A stretch of 64,000 nt of DNA from Nocardia aurantia (GCF_009604425.1 NZ_WEGI01000008.1:186001-250000); one strand, 5' to 3'; positions 28,060 to 37,611 are shown, counted from the first letter of the stretch. The notes: generated from the letters alone by a model not told the origin. Program-made: numbers and translations.

Positions 28060-29718
28060 TTGGCGGACCTGCTGTGGATGGACGAGGGCGAGATGCAGGC
28101 GGCGATCGCTCGCCTGCGGCAGGTGTCCGAGGACGGCGCCCGGACGGTCGCGGCGCTGCGGCAGCATCTGGATTCCGAGGGTGAACCCTGGGGTGACGAC
28201 GAAACCGGGAAGCGGTTCGCGGAAACCTATGTGCCGGACGCCGAAAAGGGCATCTCCAATATGCAGACCGTGATGTCCGGTCTACGGTCGCTGAGCACCC
28301 AGGCGGAGCAAGCCATGGAAGCCCTTGCTCGGCAGGATATCTCGTCGGCGTCCACGATCGCCGACGTGAAATACCCGGGAGCCGTGCCGATATCGCCGGG
28401 AACGAGCCCGACGCCGGCTTCGGGGTCCACGGTTCCGGGGGCGGCCGGCGGCGTCGCCGGTCCGGACTCCGCCGGCACACGTGTGCCGACGGCTACCTCG
28501 CCGAGGTACGGATCCGCGACGCCGGCAACGGGAACCGTCTCGGCCGCACCGTCGGCGGCCGCCGGCGGACAGCCGGCGACCTCGCAGTCACCGGGTACCC
28601 GGCAGCCGACTGCGGAACAACCGGGTGCGCGACAACCAGGATCCGGGCAGCCGTCCGGCGCGGACCCGGCATCATCGCGGGGCGCTACCCCGGAAACGCG
28701 CGGATCCTCGTCCGCGCCTTGGACTCCGAGCGCCGCCGAGACGGCGGCGTCGAATTCCTCGAAGCCGCCCGCCGGGGCCGGTTCCACCCCCGGAAAAGGC
28801 TCGGCGGCGCAGTCCGGCGCGCAGCCGCCCGGTGGGTCGGCGTCCGGTGGGTCGGCGGGCCGGAATTCCACCGGTACGCCGTGGTCGAAAGCGGGTAGCG
28901 GTCCGGTCGGAGGCGAGCAGCCGCCGCGGGTGTCGCCACCGAACCGGAAGGATCGCCCGCCTCGGCCCGGGAAATCCGAGCCGCCGGAGCGGGACACTCG
29001 GCGGAAACGGCCGGTCGACGCCGGGACCGCGAAGCGGAAAACACCCGACCCCGAAGTGCTGGAACTGATCCGGGAGATGGCCGCCCGGCATCGGCTGCTG
29101 ATCGAAGGCTTCGAGTCGTGGTGGATCGGGATCGTCGCGGCCGAAAACCTGGTGGCCGCGATCGATCACCTGGTTCCCCGGTTCCCGGGTGTCCTGCGGG
29201 GCATCGCGGTCGCAGAACAGTCCGGTACGCGGTCGAGGATCGAATCGACCGGCCGGCCCGGGACCCGACCCGCGCTGTGGCTGGTTCTCGATCCGGACGG
29301 GATGGCCGACCCGCGGCGATTGCTGCACGGTGCCCCCGTGGTCGCCGAATTGAGCGACAAGCACGAGGCCGATCCGGTCCGGGCGACGGTGGTCCGTGAA
29401 TTCGGCCGGGCGCTCGACCTGATCGCCGGAGTGCGGGCGCGGCGCGCGGCACAGCGCGCGCTGTTGCTCGAATTCCTGCGCATCAGCGGCGTGCGGCGGG
29501 ATTCGGTGCAGCGCATGATCACCGAATACCGAGGCTGGCGAAGCGAACTCGGCGACCATTGCTTCGCCGGCGGGGTGCTGGATCCCGCGGCCGCCCTGGT
29601 GAACGCCTTCGCCGAGGTCGAACTCGGCAAGCCGGGGCAGGCCCATCCGGCGGCCCGCGCGCTGCACCGCCTGCTCACCTCCGTGGCGGAGCAGATCGCC
29701 ACCACCGGGTCCGACTGA
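28060..29718 (+). CDS. WXG100-like protein with degenerate zincin-like C-terminal domain
   Basis: TTG start at 28060 with GAGGAG at 28045-28050; an ATG at 28078 is possible but lacks as good a site. Residues 1-100 form two helices around W44-G45-D-D-E, the WXG turn of type VII substrates. Residues about 105-325 are Pro/Gly/Ser/Thr-rich linker. The C-terminal domain (about 330-552) resembles the zincin-like domains of actinobacterial secreted toxins, including D-P-A-A-A-L-V-N-A-F-A-E-V-E near the end, but the HExxH motif reads R446-E-F-G-R450, so both His ligands are missing. It lies 62 bp after the giant gene and stops 5 bp from convergent rsgA. It may be the secretion chaperone or partner, or an immunity-like decoy. 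Confidence 0.75.
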   Translation: MADLLWMDEGEMQAAIARLRQVSEDGARTVAALRQHLDSEGEPWGDDETGKRFAETYVPDAEKGISNMQTVMSGLRSLSTQAEQAMEALARQDISSASTIADVKYPGAVPISPGTSPTPASGSTVPGAAGGVAGPDSAGTRVPTATSPRYGSATPATGTVSAAPSAAAGGQPATSQSPGTRQPTAEQPGARQPGSGQPSGADPASSRGATPETRGSSSAPWTPSAAETAASNSSKPPAGAGSTPGKGSAAQSGAQPPGGSASGGSAGRNSTGTPWSKAGSGPVGGEQPPRVSPPNRKDRPPRPGKSEPPERDTRRKRPVDAGTAKRKTPDPEVLELIREMAARHRLLIEGFESWWIGIVAAENLVAAIDHLVPRFPGVLRGIAVAEQSGTRSRIESTGRPGTRPALWLVLDPDGMADPRRLLHGAPVVAELSDKHEADPVRATVVREFGRALDLIAGVRARRAAQRALLLEFLRISGVRRDSVQRMITEYRGWRSELGDHCFAGGVLDPAAALVNAFAEVELGKPGQAHPAARALHRLLTSVAEQIATTGSD

Positions 29719-29723
29719 GTCGC

Positions 29724-30944
29724 TCAGCCCCCGGTCATCCAGGGATCGTTGGACTTCAACGCGGCCAGCAGCAGCCGGACCGCCGCGACTCGCCGGTGTT
29801 TCCCGGGCAATTCGTCCAGCGCGCATTCCGGATCGGCCGGCGGGCCCAGATGGGTGCAGCCGCGCGGGCAGTCCTCGATGGCACCGGACAGATCCGCGAA
29901 GGCGTGGATCACGTCGTCGGCGGTGATGTGCGCCAACCCGAACGACCGGATCCCCGGCGTGTCGATCACCCAGCCGCCCCCGGGCAGCGGCAGCGCCACC
30001 GACTGCGTCGAGGTGTGCCGCCCCTTGCCCACTCCGGACACCTCGCCGACCGCTCGTTCCGCGTCCGGCACCAGACGATTGACCAACGTCGACTTACCCA
30101 CCCCGGAATGCCCGAGCAGCGCGGTGAGCTTGTCGTGCAACAACTCCCGGATCGGCTCCAGCGGATCCTCGCGTCCGCCGTGCACGATGGTCAGGTCGAG
30201 ATCGGTGAATTCCGAGGCGAATTCGGATTCGCCCGCCAGATCGTGTTTGGTCAGGCACAGAATCGGTTGCAGCCCACCGGCATACGCAGCCGCCATGGCT
30301 CGCTCCACGAATCCGGTGCGGGGCGGCGGATCCGCCAGCGCCACCACGATGAACAGTTGCTCGGCATTGCCGACCACCACCCGCTCGAACGGATCGGTGT
30401 CATCGGCGGTGCGGCGCAACACCGTTCGCCGCTCGGCCACCCGCACGATCCGGGCCAGGGCATCCGGCCGGCCGGACAGATCGCCCACCAGATCCACGTT
30501 GTCGCCCACCACGATCGGCGTCCGCCCCAGTTCCCGCGCCCGCATCGCCACCACCCGCCGAAAGCCGATCGGCGCGGGGGAGTTTCCACCCGAACCCGTT
30601 CCGCCGGTCGGACTCGCCGCACCGGTCGGACCCGCGGCAGCTCCGGCGAGCCCGCCGCGCTCGGCGGCATCGGCGTTGCTCGCGCGGTCGGCTGCTCCAG
30701 GGATCCCGCCGGAGTCGTCCGCCGCATCGGCCGGGTCCGGTGTGCCGATATCGCCGGCAGCCGATGCGCCGTCGTCCGGCGCCGCATCGCCGTCCGCGAG
30801 CACACAGCTCCACCGCCCCCGGTCGACCGCGACGACCATGGCCGGCACCGCGTCCCGATGTTCGGGCCGGGTCTTGGTGCGCGGCCGGGAGCCCCTGCCC
30901 GGGCGGACCCGGGCATCGGACTCGTCGTACTCGCGCCGCCTCAG
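29724..30944 (-). CDS. rsgA: Ribosome small-subunit-dependent GTPase A
   Basis: Circularly permuted GTPase: G4 T-K-H-D precedes G1 G-H-S-G-V-G-K-S-T, then D-T-P-G. A zinc knuckle with C-P-R-G-C-T-H follows near the C-terminus. It assists 30S maturation. The start chosen is CTG at 30944, which overlaps the aroA stop as CTGA and has GGAGG 7 nt upstream; it gives [10 protein letters not shown], the usual family N-terminus. A GTG at 30974 is the alternative. An insertion of about 75 residues rich in Ala/Gly/Asp/Pro (roughly 30560-30790) sits in the OB-fold loop and is not typical of the family. It is coupled to aroA, as in mycobacteria. Confidence 0.93.
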   Translation of the reverse strand: MRRREYDESDARVRPGRGSRPRTKTRPEHRDAVPAMVVAVDRGRWSCVLADGDAAPDDGASAAGDIGTPDPADAADDSGGIPGAADRASNADAAERGGLAGAAAGPTGAASPTGGTGSGGNSPAPIGFRRVVAMRARELGRTPIVVGDNVDLVGDLSGRPDALARIVRVAERRTVLRRTADDTDPFERVVVGNAEQLFIVVALADPPPRTGFVERAMAAAYAGGLQPILCLTKHDLAGESEFASEFTDLDLTIVHGGREDPLEPIRELLHDKLTALLGHSGVGKSTLVNRLVPDAERAVGEVSGVGKGRHTSTQSVALPLPGGGWVIDTPGIRSFGLAHITADDVIHAFADLSGAIEDCPRGCTHLGPPADPECALDELPGKHRRVAAVRLLLAALKSNDPWMTGG

Positions 30945-32233
30945 GAGGCGGCCTCCGCCAGCATGCCCTCCCACAGCTCGACGAAGTTCGGCAGCGTCTT
31001 GCCGGTGGTGCCGATGTCCTCGATCCGCACACCCGGTACCACGAGCCCGAGAATCGCTCCGGCAGTAGCCATCCGGTGATCGGCGTACGAGTGCCAGTCG
31101 CCGCCGGACAGCGCCTTCGGCACGATGTACAGCCCGTCGTCGGTCTCGTCGACCTTGCCGCCGAGCCGGTTGATCTCGGTGGCCAGCGCCGCCAGCCGAT
31201 CGGTCTCGTGCCCGCGCAGGTGCGCGATGCCGCGCAGCCGCGACGGCGAATCCGCAAGGGCCGCAAGCGCGGCCACGGTCGGCGTCAGCTCGCCCACGTC
31301 GTGCAGGTCGATGTCGATGCCCGCCAGCCGTTCCGGGCCGCGCACCGTCAGCTTGCCGTCGCCGCGGCGCGCCTCCGCGCCCATCCGCACCAGGATCTCC
31401 CGGATCACGTCGCCGGGCTGGGTGGTCAGCTGCGGCCAGTGCGGCACGGTGACCTCGCCGCCGGTGACCGCGGCCGCCGCCAGGAACGGCGTCGCGTTCG
31501 ACAGGTCCGGCTCGACCTCCCAGTCGACGCCGTGGATCGGGCCCGGCGCCACCGTCCAGATCTGCGGCTCGCGCGGATCGGTCGGCGCCTGGACCTGGAC
31601 ATCGGCCTGCCGCAGCATCTGCACGGTCATCTCGATGTGCGGCATCGAGGGCAGCGGCGCGCCCTGGTGGTGGACGGTCAGGCCCTGTTCGAACCGCGCC
31701 GCCGACAACAGCAGGCCCGAGACGAACTGCGACGACCCGGACGCGTCGATCCGCACCTGCCCGCCGGTCACCGCGCCCGTGCCGTGCACGACGAACGGCA
31801 GCGAATCCCCGTCGATGTCGACCCCGAGCCCGCGCAGCGCCTGCAGGATGGTGCCCAGCGGACGCAGCTTGGCCTGTTCGTCGCCGAAGAAGGCCACATC
31901 CCCGTGCGCCAGCGCGGCCACCGGTGGCGCGAAGCGCATCACGGTGCCGGCCAGCCCGCAGTCGACGGTGGCGCTGCCGAGCGTCGCCGGGGTCACGGTG
32001 AGTTCGTCACCGTCCCCCTCGATCCCGGCGCCCATGGATCGCAGCGCGGCGATCATGAGATCGGTGTCGCGACTGCGCAGGGCGCCGCGGATGGTCGAGG
32101 GGCGATCGGCAAGTGCGGCCAGGATCAGCGCCCGGTTGGTGATCGACTTCGACCCGGGCAGGGTGACGGTCGCACGGACGGGACTACCGGCATGGGGGGC
32201 GGGCCAGAAACTCACCCCACCATCTTTACCCAT
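30941..32233 (-). CDS. aroA: 3-phosphoshikimate 1-carboxyvinyltransferase (EPSP synthase)
   Basis: It joins shikimate-3-phosphate and PEP in aromatic amino-acid synthesis. It shows [27 protein letters not shown] and Y-A-D-H-R-M-A, all family signatures. About 430 residues, normal length. ATG 32233 is chosen; TTG 32248 and GTG 32215 (giving V-S-F-W-P-A-P-H-A) are possible, and the GTG best fits mycobacterial homologues. Its end overlaps rsgA, so the two are probably one transcript. Confidence 0.95.
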   Translation of the reverse strand: MGKDGGVSFWPAPHAGSPVRATVTLPGSKSITNRALILAALADRPSTIRGALRSRDTDLMIAALRSMGAGIEGDGDELTVTPATLGSATVDCGLAGTVMRFAPPVAALAHGDVAFFGDEQAKLRPLGTILQALRGLGVDIDGDSLPFVVHGTGAVTGGQVRIDASGSSQFVSGLLLSAARFEQGLTVHHQGAPLPSMPHIEMTVQMLRQADVQVQAPTDPREPQIWTVAPGPIHGVDWEVEPDLSNATPFLAAAAVTGGEVTVPHWPQLTTQPGDVIREILVRMGAEARRGDGKLTVRGPERLAGIDIDLHDVGELTPTVAALAALADSPSRLRGIAHLRGHETDRLAALATEINRLGGKVDETDDGLYIVPKALSGGDWHSYADHRMATAGAILGLVVPGVRIEDIGTTGKTLPNFVELWEGMLAEAAS

Positions 32234-32272
32234 CAACCGGTCATCCAACCCATACGGTCCCGAACCAGCGCG

Positions 32273-33781
32273 TCATTTGTGCCGGCCGTGGATCATCGGG
32301 ATGACCCGGTGCAGCAGTTTCATGGTCGAGGCGGTCCGCTTGTAGCTCAGCAGCGCCATGCCCGGAATGGTGAAGCGCTGCACCGCGATCGAGTGCGCGC
32401 GGCTGAATTCCAGCAGGCCGGGAGCGCCGTGGATGCGGCCGATGCCCGAGTCGCCGACGCCGCCGAACGGCAGCGCGGAGATGGCGGCGAATCCGAGCAC
32501 CGAGTTGACCGAGGTCGCGCCGACCCGCAGTCGGCGGGCGATCTCCAGCCCGTGCTTGCGGGACCAGACCGCCGAGCCCAGGCCGTAATTCGAGTCGTTG
32601 GCCAGCCGCACGGCCTCGTCGATGCCGCTCACCGTGCGAATGGTGACGGTGGGACCGAAGGTCTCCTCGGCGACCGCGGTCGATTTCTCGTCGACGTCCA
32701 CCAGCACGACCGGGTCGATGTAGGGCGGGTGCACCGATTCCGGGCCGCCGAGCACGGCCGTGCCGCCGTCCTTCAGCGCGTCCTCGATGTGCTTGCGGAC
32801 GATCTCGATCTGGCTGGGCATCGTCATCGGCCCGTACGAGGCGCCCGCGTCGGAACCGGGCCGCACGTTCGACAGGATGCGTTTGACCTCGGCCACGAAC
32901 TCGTCGCTGATCGACTTGTCGACGTACACACGCTCCACACCGGCGCAGGTCTGGCCGCTGTTCATGGTGGCGCCGTAGGCGACCGAGTCGGCGGCCGCGG
33001 CGATGTCGGCGTCGGCGGCGACGATGACCGCGTCCTTACCGCCGCACTCGAGCAGCACCGGGGTCAGATCGGCGGCCGCCGCGGCCATGATCTTCTTGCC
33101 GGTGGCGGTGGAACCGGTGAACGCGATCTTGTCGACCCCGGCGTGCACCAGCGCGGCGCCGGTCGCGCCGTACCCGTTGACCGTGATGAAGACGCCGTCC
33201 GGCAGTTCCGGATTGGCCTCGGCGAACAGCGCGGCCAGGTAGTTGCCGATGGTGGTGGAATATTCGCTCGGCTTGAACACCACCGTGTTGCCGGCTGCCA
33301 GCGCGTAGGCGATGGAACCGTTCGGGGTGTAGACCGGGTAGTTCCACGGGCCGATGATTCCGACGACGCCGAGCGGGCGATAGTCCAGATGCGCCGCGAA
33401 ATTGGACATCAGCGCGCCGGGGGAGACCCGCTTCGACTTCAGGACCTTCTCGGCGTTCTTGGCCGACCACGAGATGTGCTCCAGCGCGAGCATCAACTCC
33501 AGGAAGGCGTCGTCGCGCGGCTTGCCGTTCTCCCGGTAGATCAGATCGCAGAATTCGTCGGCCTTGGCCGTGATGCGGCTCGCCCAGCGCAGCAGATGCT
33601 TCTTGCGCTGGTCGAAGCTCAGTTCGCCCCAGGTGGCGGCGGCGGTGCGGGCCTTCGCCACGGCCGCGCGGACCGCCTGCTCGTCGGCGATGGGATGGGT
33701 GGCGACGGTTTCACCGGTGGCCGGATCCACCGAGGTCAGAATCGAGGTGTCCCGCACTACTGCGGATTCGGTGGTGGACAT
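32273..33781 (-). CDS. NAD(P)-dependent aldehyde dehydrogenase (succinate-semialdehyde type)
   Basis: 502 residues, class-typical. The Rossmann region has G-P-W-N-Y-P and F-T-G-S-T-A-T-G; the catalytic Glu is in L-E-C-G-G-K-D and the catalytic Cys in G-Q-T-C-A-G. E-E-T-F-G-P and F-G-G-V-G-D-S-G-I-G follow. It oxidises an aldehyde to an acid; which aldehyde cannot be read from sequence. It is oriented with aroA but starts 40 bp upstream of it. ATG 33781 has AAAGGGGATG just upstream. Confidence 0.9.
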   Translation of the reverse strand: MSTTESAVVRDTSILTSVDPATGETVATHPIADEQAVRAAVAKARTAAATWGELSFDQRKKHLLRWASRITAKADEFCDLIYRENGKPRDDAFLELMLALEHISWSAKNAEKVLKSKRVSPGALMSNFAAHLDYRPLGVVGIIGPWNYPVYTPNGSIAYALAAGNTVVFKPSEYSTTIGNYLAALFAEANPELPDGVFITVNGYGATGAALVHAGVDKIAFTGSTATGKKIMAAAAADLTPVLLECGGKDAVIVAADADIAAAADSVAYGATMNSGQTCAGVERVYVDKSISDEFVAEVKRILSNVRPGSDAGASYGPMTMPSQIEIVRKHIEDALKDGGTAVLGGPESVHPPYIDPVVLVDVDEKSTAVAEETFGPTVTIRTVSGIDEAVRLANDSNYGLGSAVWSRKHGLEIARRLRVGATSVNSVLGFAAISALPFGGVGDSGIGRIHGAPGLLEFSRAHSIAVQRFTIPGMALLSYKRTASTMKLLHRVIPMIHGRHK

Positions 33782-33960
33782 GCGGCATCCCCTTTATACG
33801 ACGACGTCGGCTACGACGATGTTGGCTCGAAACTCCCACACCATAGAAGTGATGTCAACCGCCCGCAGATGCATTTCCGGCCATTCTGGCGGGCCGCTTT
33901 CCGGCACCGCGCGGCCGCGATCGCCGGACCCGTCCGGCATCCGGTGGCAGCATGGAACTC

Positions 33961-34752
33961 ATGTGCGGCAGATACGCGACCACTACGAATCCGGCCCGGC
34001 TGGCCGCCGAACTCGACGCCCTGGACGAGACCGGCGACCGGCCCGACTCCAAATACACCGGTCCCAATTACAACGTGGCGCCCACCAACCAGGTGCTCAC
34101 CGTGGTCGAACGGCACGACCGCGAGCAGGCCGACGACGATCCGCGATTACGCATCCGGCGCATGCGCTGGGGCCTAATCCCGGTCTGGGCGAAGGCGGGG
34201 GAGCCGGGGGTGCCCGCCAAGGGCAAGCCGTTGTTCAACGCCCGCGCCGACAAGGCCGCGACGACCGCGTCCTTCCGGGACGCGGTGAAGAAGCGGCGTT
34301 GTCTGGTCCCGATGGACGGCTGGTACGAATGGGTGGTCGAGGGCGCTCCGGACGCGAAAGGCAAGGCCGTCAAGCAGCCTTTCTACATGGCCCACGCCGA
34401 CGGTTCCCCGCTGTACATGGCCGGGCTGTGGTCGGTCTGGCGCGATCGCGACCACCCGGCCCTGCCGCCGCTGCTGTCCTGCGCGATCCTCACCACCGAC
34501 GCGGTCGGCGACCTGACCAAGATCCACGACCGCATGCCGCTGCCCATGCCCCGCGAGCACTGGGCGGCCTGGCTGGACCCCGATCACCCGGCCCCGCACG
34601 AACTGCTGGAAACCCCTGCGCCGCAATCGGTTTCGGATATCGTCGCCCGTCCGGTATCGCCATTGGTCAACAGCGTCCGCAACAACGGACCGGAACTGCT
34701 CACCCCGCCCGCCGGCGGCGGCTCCGGCAGCGATCAGCTGAGCTTCCGGTAG
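33961..34752 (+). CDS. SRAP-domain protein (HMCES/YedK family), abasic-site crosslinker
   Basis: The family forms a thiazolidine link between Cys2 and an abasic site in single-stranded DNA, shielding it. Cys2 must become N-terminal after Met removal, so ATG at 33961 (M-C-G-R-Y-A) is chosen over the in-frame ATG at 33952. Also seen are Y-N-V-A-P-T, R-W-G-L-I-P-V-W, F-N-A-R-A-D, R-R-C-L-V-P-M-D-G-W-Y-E-W and H-D-R-M-P, covering the DNA-binding Asn/Glu/His residues. 263 residues, slightly long for the family with a Gly/Ser tail. A terminator-like hairpin follows. Confidence 0.93.
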   Translation: MCGRYATTTNPARLAAELDALDETGDRPDSKYTGPNYNVAPTNQVLTVVERHDREQADDDPRLRIRRMRWGLIPVWAKAGEPGVPAKGKPLFNARADKAATTASFRDAVKKRRCLVPMDGWYEWVVEGAPDAKGKAVKQPFYMAHADGSPLYMAGLWSVWRDRDHPALPPLLSCAILTTDAVGDLTKIHDRMPLPMPREHWAAWLDPDHPAPHELLETPAPQSVSDIVARPVSPLVNSVRNNGPELLTPPAGGGSGSDQLSFR

Positions 34753-34772
34753 CTGTAGTACCTATGCGAACA

Positions 34773-34793
34773 CCCGGCGCGGTGTGCGCCGGG
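34773..34793. terminator. Hairpin between SRAP gene and convergent small exported protein
   Basis: Stem CCCGGCGC / GCGCCGGG (8 bp) with a 5-nt loop, no clear U tract. It lies 21 bp after the SRAP stop and 26 bp from the stop of the convergent gene, so it may serve both. Confidence 0.6.
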
Positions 34794-34818
34794 CGTCGTC
34801 ATGCGAGGTGCCGCCCGC

Positions 34819-35109
34819 TCACAGCTCGCATTTCATGGACGGCGTCACGATGTTGAGCGCGCACTTGAACAGGTTCGCGCCCAGATCCATCGTCTTGCTG
34901 AGGGCGTTGTTGCCGAGCTTTTCGGCCTTCTCGGGAGCCTTCTCCAGCCGCTTGTCCTGCGGCGCCTGCGGCTGCTGCTGACCGGGCGGGGCCTGGCCGT
35001 CACCGAGCGGGAACTGATTGTCGGCGAGCGCGCCGCCGGATCCCAGCGCGAGGATCACACCGCCGGAGACGGCGACGACCATGGTGCGGAAACGCTGTCG
35101 GCCGGACAT
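34819..35109 (-). CDS. Small exported protein of unknown function (96 residues)
   Basis: The N-terminus has Arg residues, then a hydrophobic stretch (V-V-A-V-S-G-G-V-I-L-A-L-G) and A-L-A-D, fitting a Sec signal peptide cleaved near residue 29. The mature part has a Gln/Pro-rich segment (P-P-G-Q-Q-Q-P-Q), a charged helix and a C-terminus with two Cys (F-K-C-A-L-N and M-K-C-E-L) that could form a disulfide. I recognise no family. ATG at 35109 follows a weak AGGATGTG. Confidence 0.75.
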   Translation of the reverse strand: MSGRQRFRTMVVAVSGGVILALGSGGALADNQFPLGDGQAPPGQQQPQAPQDKRLEKAPEKAEKLGNNALSKTMDLGANLFKCALNIVTPSMKCEL

Positions 35110-35224
35110 TTTCGCATCACATCCTCACATTCGAGACGAATCTGGCTCGCCAAGTAACGCACTTCCGCTGTGCGTTCTGTGTGATTTGCCTGTGTGCCCG
35201 GCGTGTCCGAGACCACGCACGACA

Positions 35225-35260
35225 GCGCCCCGCCGTTCCGGGAAGGGAACGACGGGGCGC
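35225..35260 (-). terminator. Terminator hairpin of the drug-exporter operon
   Basis: Arms 35225-35239 and 35246-35260 pair over 14 of 15 positions around a 6-nt loop. It begins 15 bp past the exporter stop on the minus strand. Confidence 0.75.
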
Positions 35261-35274
35261 GGGTGCCCGGAGAC

Positions 35275-36963
35275 TCAGGCCGTGGCGACCGGTTCGGGCT
35301 TCGTCTCGGAACTCGCTTGGATCCCGCCCGCCGACCGCAGCGGGACCTCCTTCCAGAACAGCACCAGGACCAGGGCGATCAGCCCCATCCCCGACACCGA
35401 CAGGAACACCGGCGACAGCGATTCGGCGAAGCCGACCTTGAACGGCCGCGACAGGGTCGGGTTCAGCTGCTGGATCACCGAACTGTCGTTCAGCACCCCG
35501 GCGGCGGCCGAGGTGTCGCGCGAGGCGAGCCCTGTCGACAGCGCCCGGTCGGCCGGGTTGTCCGAGCGCAGGCCGGCGGCGATGGCCTGCTGGTAGGCGG
35601 GCTGGGTCGCCGAGGCGCGCAGCTCGTCGCCGATGTTCGGCGACAACTGGGCGAACAGGATGGACAGGAACACCGCGACGCCGAGGGTGCCGCCGATCTG
35701 CCGGAAGAAGGTGGCCGAGGCGGTCGACACGCCCATATCCTTCGGCGGCAGCGCGTTCTGCAGCGCCATCACCAGCGGCTGCATCAGGTTGCCGAGGCCG
35801 AAGCCGGTGATCGCCATGAAGATCATGACCAGCCACAGGTGACTGTCCGCGTCGATGTAGTGCATCAGGAACAGGCCGACGGTGATCAGCACCGCGCCGA
35901 TGCGCGGGAAGATCATGTACCGGCCGGTGCGGGAGATGGTCTGGCCGGAGACGACCGAGGCCGACATCATGCCCAGCACCATCGGCAGCATCTCGAGGCC
36001 CGCCATGGTCGGGCTGGCCCCGCGCACCACCTGCAGGTACTGCGGCAGCAGGCTGATGCCGCCGAACATGCCGGCGCCGACGACGAAGGAGATCACCACG
36101 CCGAGCGCGAAGGTCTTGTTCCGGAACATCCGCAGCGGGATCAGCGCGGCGTCACCGAGCCGCGACTCCACCCACACGAAGGCCGCCACGCCGATCGCGC
36201 CGATCACGTAGCAGGCGATGGAACCGGCACTGCCCCAACCCCATTCGCGGCCCTGCTCGGCCACGACCAGCAGCGGGACGATGCCGACGACCAGCGTCAG
36301 CGTGCCCAGCCAGTCGATGCGCACGCCCGGTTTCGACCGCTTCGGCAGATGCAGCACGCGGGTGACCACGGCGAACGCCAGCAGGCCCAGCGGCACGTTG
36401 ACCAGGAACACCCAGCGCCAGCCGGAGATCCCGAGGATCTCGGCCTGCCCGGAGAACAGGCCGCCGAGCACCGGCCCGACCACGCTGGAGGTGCCGAACA
36501 CGGCCAGGAAGTAACCCTGGTAGCGGGCACGTTCCCGCGGGCTCACGATGTCGCCCATGATGGTCAGCGCCAGCGAGAACAGGCCACCGGCGCCGAGGCC
36601 CTGGAACGCGCGGAACGCGGCCAGCTCGTACATCGAGGTGGAGACGGTGCACAGCAGCGATCCGGCCACGAAGATCGTGATCGCCGCGAGGAAGAACGGC
36701 TTGCGCCCGAACATGTCCGACAACTTGCCGTACAGCGGGGTGGTGAGCGTCGAGGTGATGAGGTAGGCGGTGGTGACCCACGCCTGTGCCGAATACCCGT
36801 GCAGGTCATCGGCGATGGTGCGGATCGAGGTGGACACGATGGTCTGGTCGAGGGCGGCCAGCAGCATGCCGAGGATCAGGCCGCTCATGATCATGAGCAC
36901 CTGCCTGTGGGTGAAGCCGGCGCTGTTGACGCCCGGCTCGTCGGCGGTGGTTGCCGTAGTCAC
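35275..36963 (-). CDS. DHA2-family MFS multidrug exporter (14 TM, EmrB-like)
   Basis: 562 residues with about 14 hydrophobic spans. L-D-Q-T-I-V in TM1 is the DHA2 motif D1, and G-K-L-S-D-M-F-G-R-K is the MFS motif A loop. It is expected to export toxic compounds by proton antiport. The GTG start at 36963 overlaps the marR stop (GTGA); the reading frame is also open further upstream but that is only the marR antiphase. Co-transcribed with and probably repressed by the MarR protein. Confidence 0.92.
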   Translation of the reverse strand: MTTATTADEPGVNSAGFTHRQVLMIMSGLILGMLLAALDQTIVSTSIRTIADDLHGYSAQAWVTTAYLITSTLTTPLYGKLSDMFGRKPFFLAAITIFVAGSLLCTVSTSMYELAAFRAFQGLGAGGLFSLALTIMGDIVSPRERARYQGYFLAVFGTSSVVGPVLGGLFSGQAEILGISGWRWVFLVNVPLGLLAFAVVTRVLHLPKRSKPGVRIDWLGTLTLVVGIVPLLVVAEQGREWGWGSAGSIACYVIGAIGVAAFVWVESRLGDAALIPLRMFRNKTFALGVVISFVVGAGMFGGISLLPQYLQVVRGASPTMAGLEMLPMVLGMMSASVVSGQTISRTGRYMIFPRIGAVLITVGLFLMHYIDADSHLWLVMIFMAITGFGLGNLMQPLVMALQNALPPKDMGVSTASATFFRQIGGTLGVAVFLSILFAQLSPNIGDELRASATQPAYQQAIAAGLRSDNPADRALSTGLASRDTSAAAGVLNDSSVIQQLNPTLSRPFKVGFAESLSPVFLSVSGMGLIALVLVLFWKEVPLRSAGGIQASSETKPEPVATA

Positions 36964-37475
36964 GAAACTGTCTCCGGTGCGGTTGTTTTCGATTCGGGGG
37001 GCTGCGGTGCGAATTTCAGGGCGAGCAGCTCGGTGCGCGCGGCCTCGAAGTCGTCGACGAATCGGCGCAGCAGGCGGGCGAGCTGTTCGCGATCGTCTCC
37101 GGTCCAGGTGTCGAGGATCCGGCCGATCCCCTCGTTGCGCAGGGCACGGATCCGGGCGGCCTTCTCCCGCCCGGCGGCGGTGACGGTCAGGACGCTGACC
37201 CGGCCGTCGGCGGGGTCTGCCTGCCGTTCGATCAGGCCCTTCTTGACCAGGCCGGCGACCTGGCGGCTGATCGTGGAGGCGTCCGAGTGCAGTGCGTCGG
37301 CCAGTGCGCCGGAGCGCATCGGGCCTTCGTGCAGCAGCCGGAACAGGATGCCGTAGGCCGAGGTCTCGATCTCGCCGTGCGAGGCCGCGGCGATCTGTGA
37401 GCTGGTGTGGTCGCGGATGCGGCCCAGCCGGATGAGCTGCTGGGCGATCACGTCGATCGCGTCGCTGCCGTCCAT
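36960..37475 (-). CDS. MarR-family repressor of the adjacent exporter
   Basis: 171 residues with a winged helix: L-A-D-A-L-H-S-D-A-S-T-I-S-R-Q-V as recognition region and R-Q-A-D-P-A-D-G-R-V as the wing, the MarR signature D-x-R. ATG 37475 follows AAGGAGGTGAT, a near-perfect ribosome site. Palindromes upstream (37509-37547) are the likely operator. Overlaps the exporter start by 4 bp. Confidence 0.92.
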   Translation of the reverse strand: MDGSDAIDVIAQQLIRLGRIRDHTSSQIAAASHGEIETSAYGILFRLLHEGPMRSGALADALHSDASTISRQVAGLVKKGLIERQADPADGRVSVLTVTAAGREKAARIRALRNEGIGRILDTWTGDDREQLARLLRRFVDDFEAARTELLALKFAPQPPESKTTAPETVS

Positions 37476-37508
37476 GGGGAACCATCACCTCCTTGCATCG
37501 ATCAACTC

Positions 37509-37547
37509 GTTGGCGTACGTCAACTAATTGTGTACACCAACTAGTTG
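37509..37547. promoter_or_regulatory. Putative MarR operator (clustered palindromes)
   Basis: GTTGGCGTACGTCAAC (37509-37524) is a near-perfect 16-bp palindrome, GTGTACAC (37530-37537) and CAACTAGTTG (37538-37547) are perfect ones. All share GTTG/CAAC half-sites, and they start 34 bp upstream of the marR start codon, where a promoter would be. TTGACG on the minus strand within this block could be a -35. Confidence 0.65.
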
Positions 37548-37611
37548 TAGCAAGCACACATCTGCGCCCTGTTATTCCCGACACATCGGGGCCGGTCGGA
37601 GCCCGCTCGGC

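Noticed and set aside
36964-37584. Extension of the drug exporter by about 200 residues upstream
   Set aside because: The added sequence is Arg/Pro/Asp-rich noise in the antiphase of marR. The GTG overlapping the marR stop is a better start.
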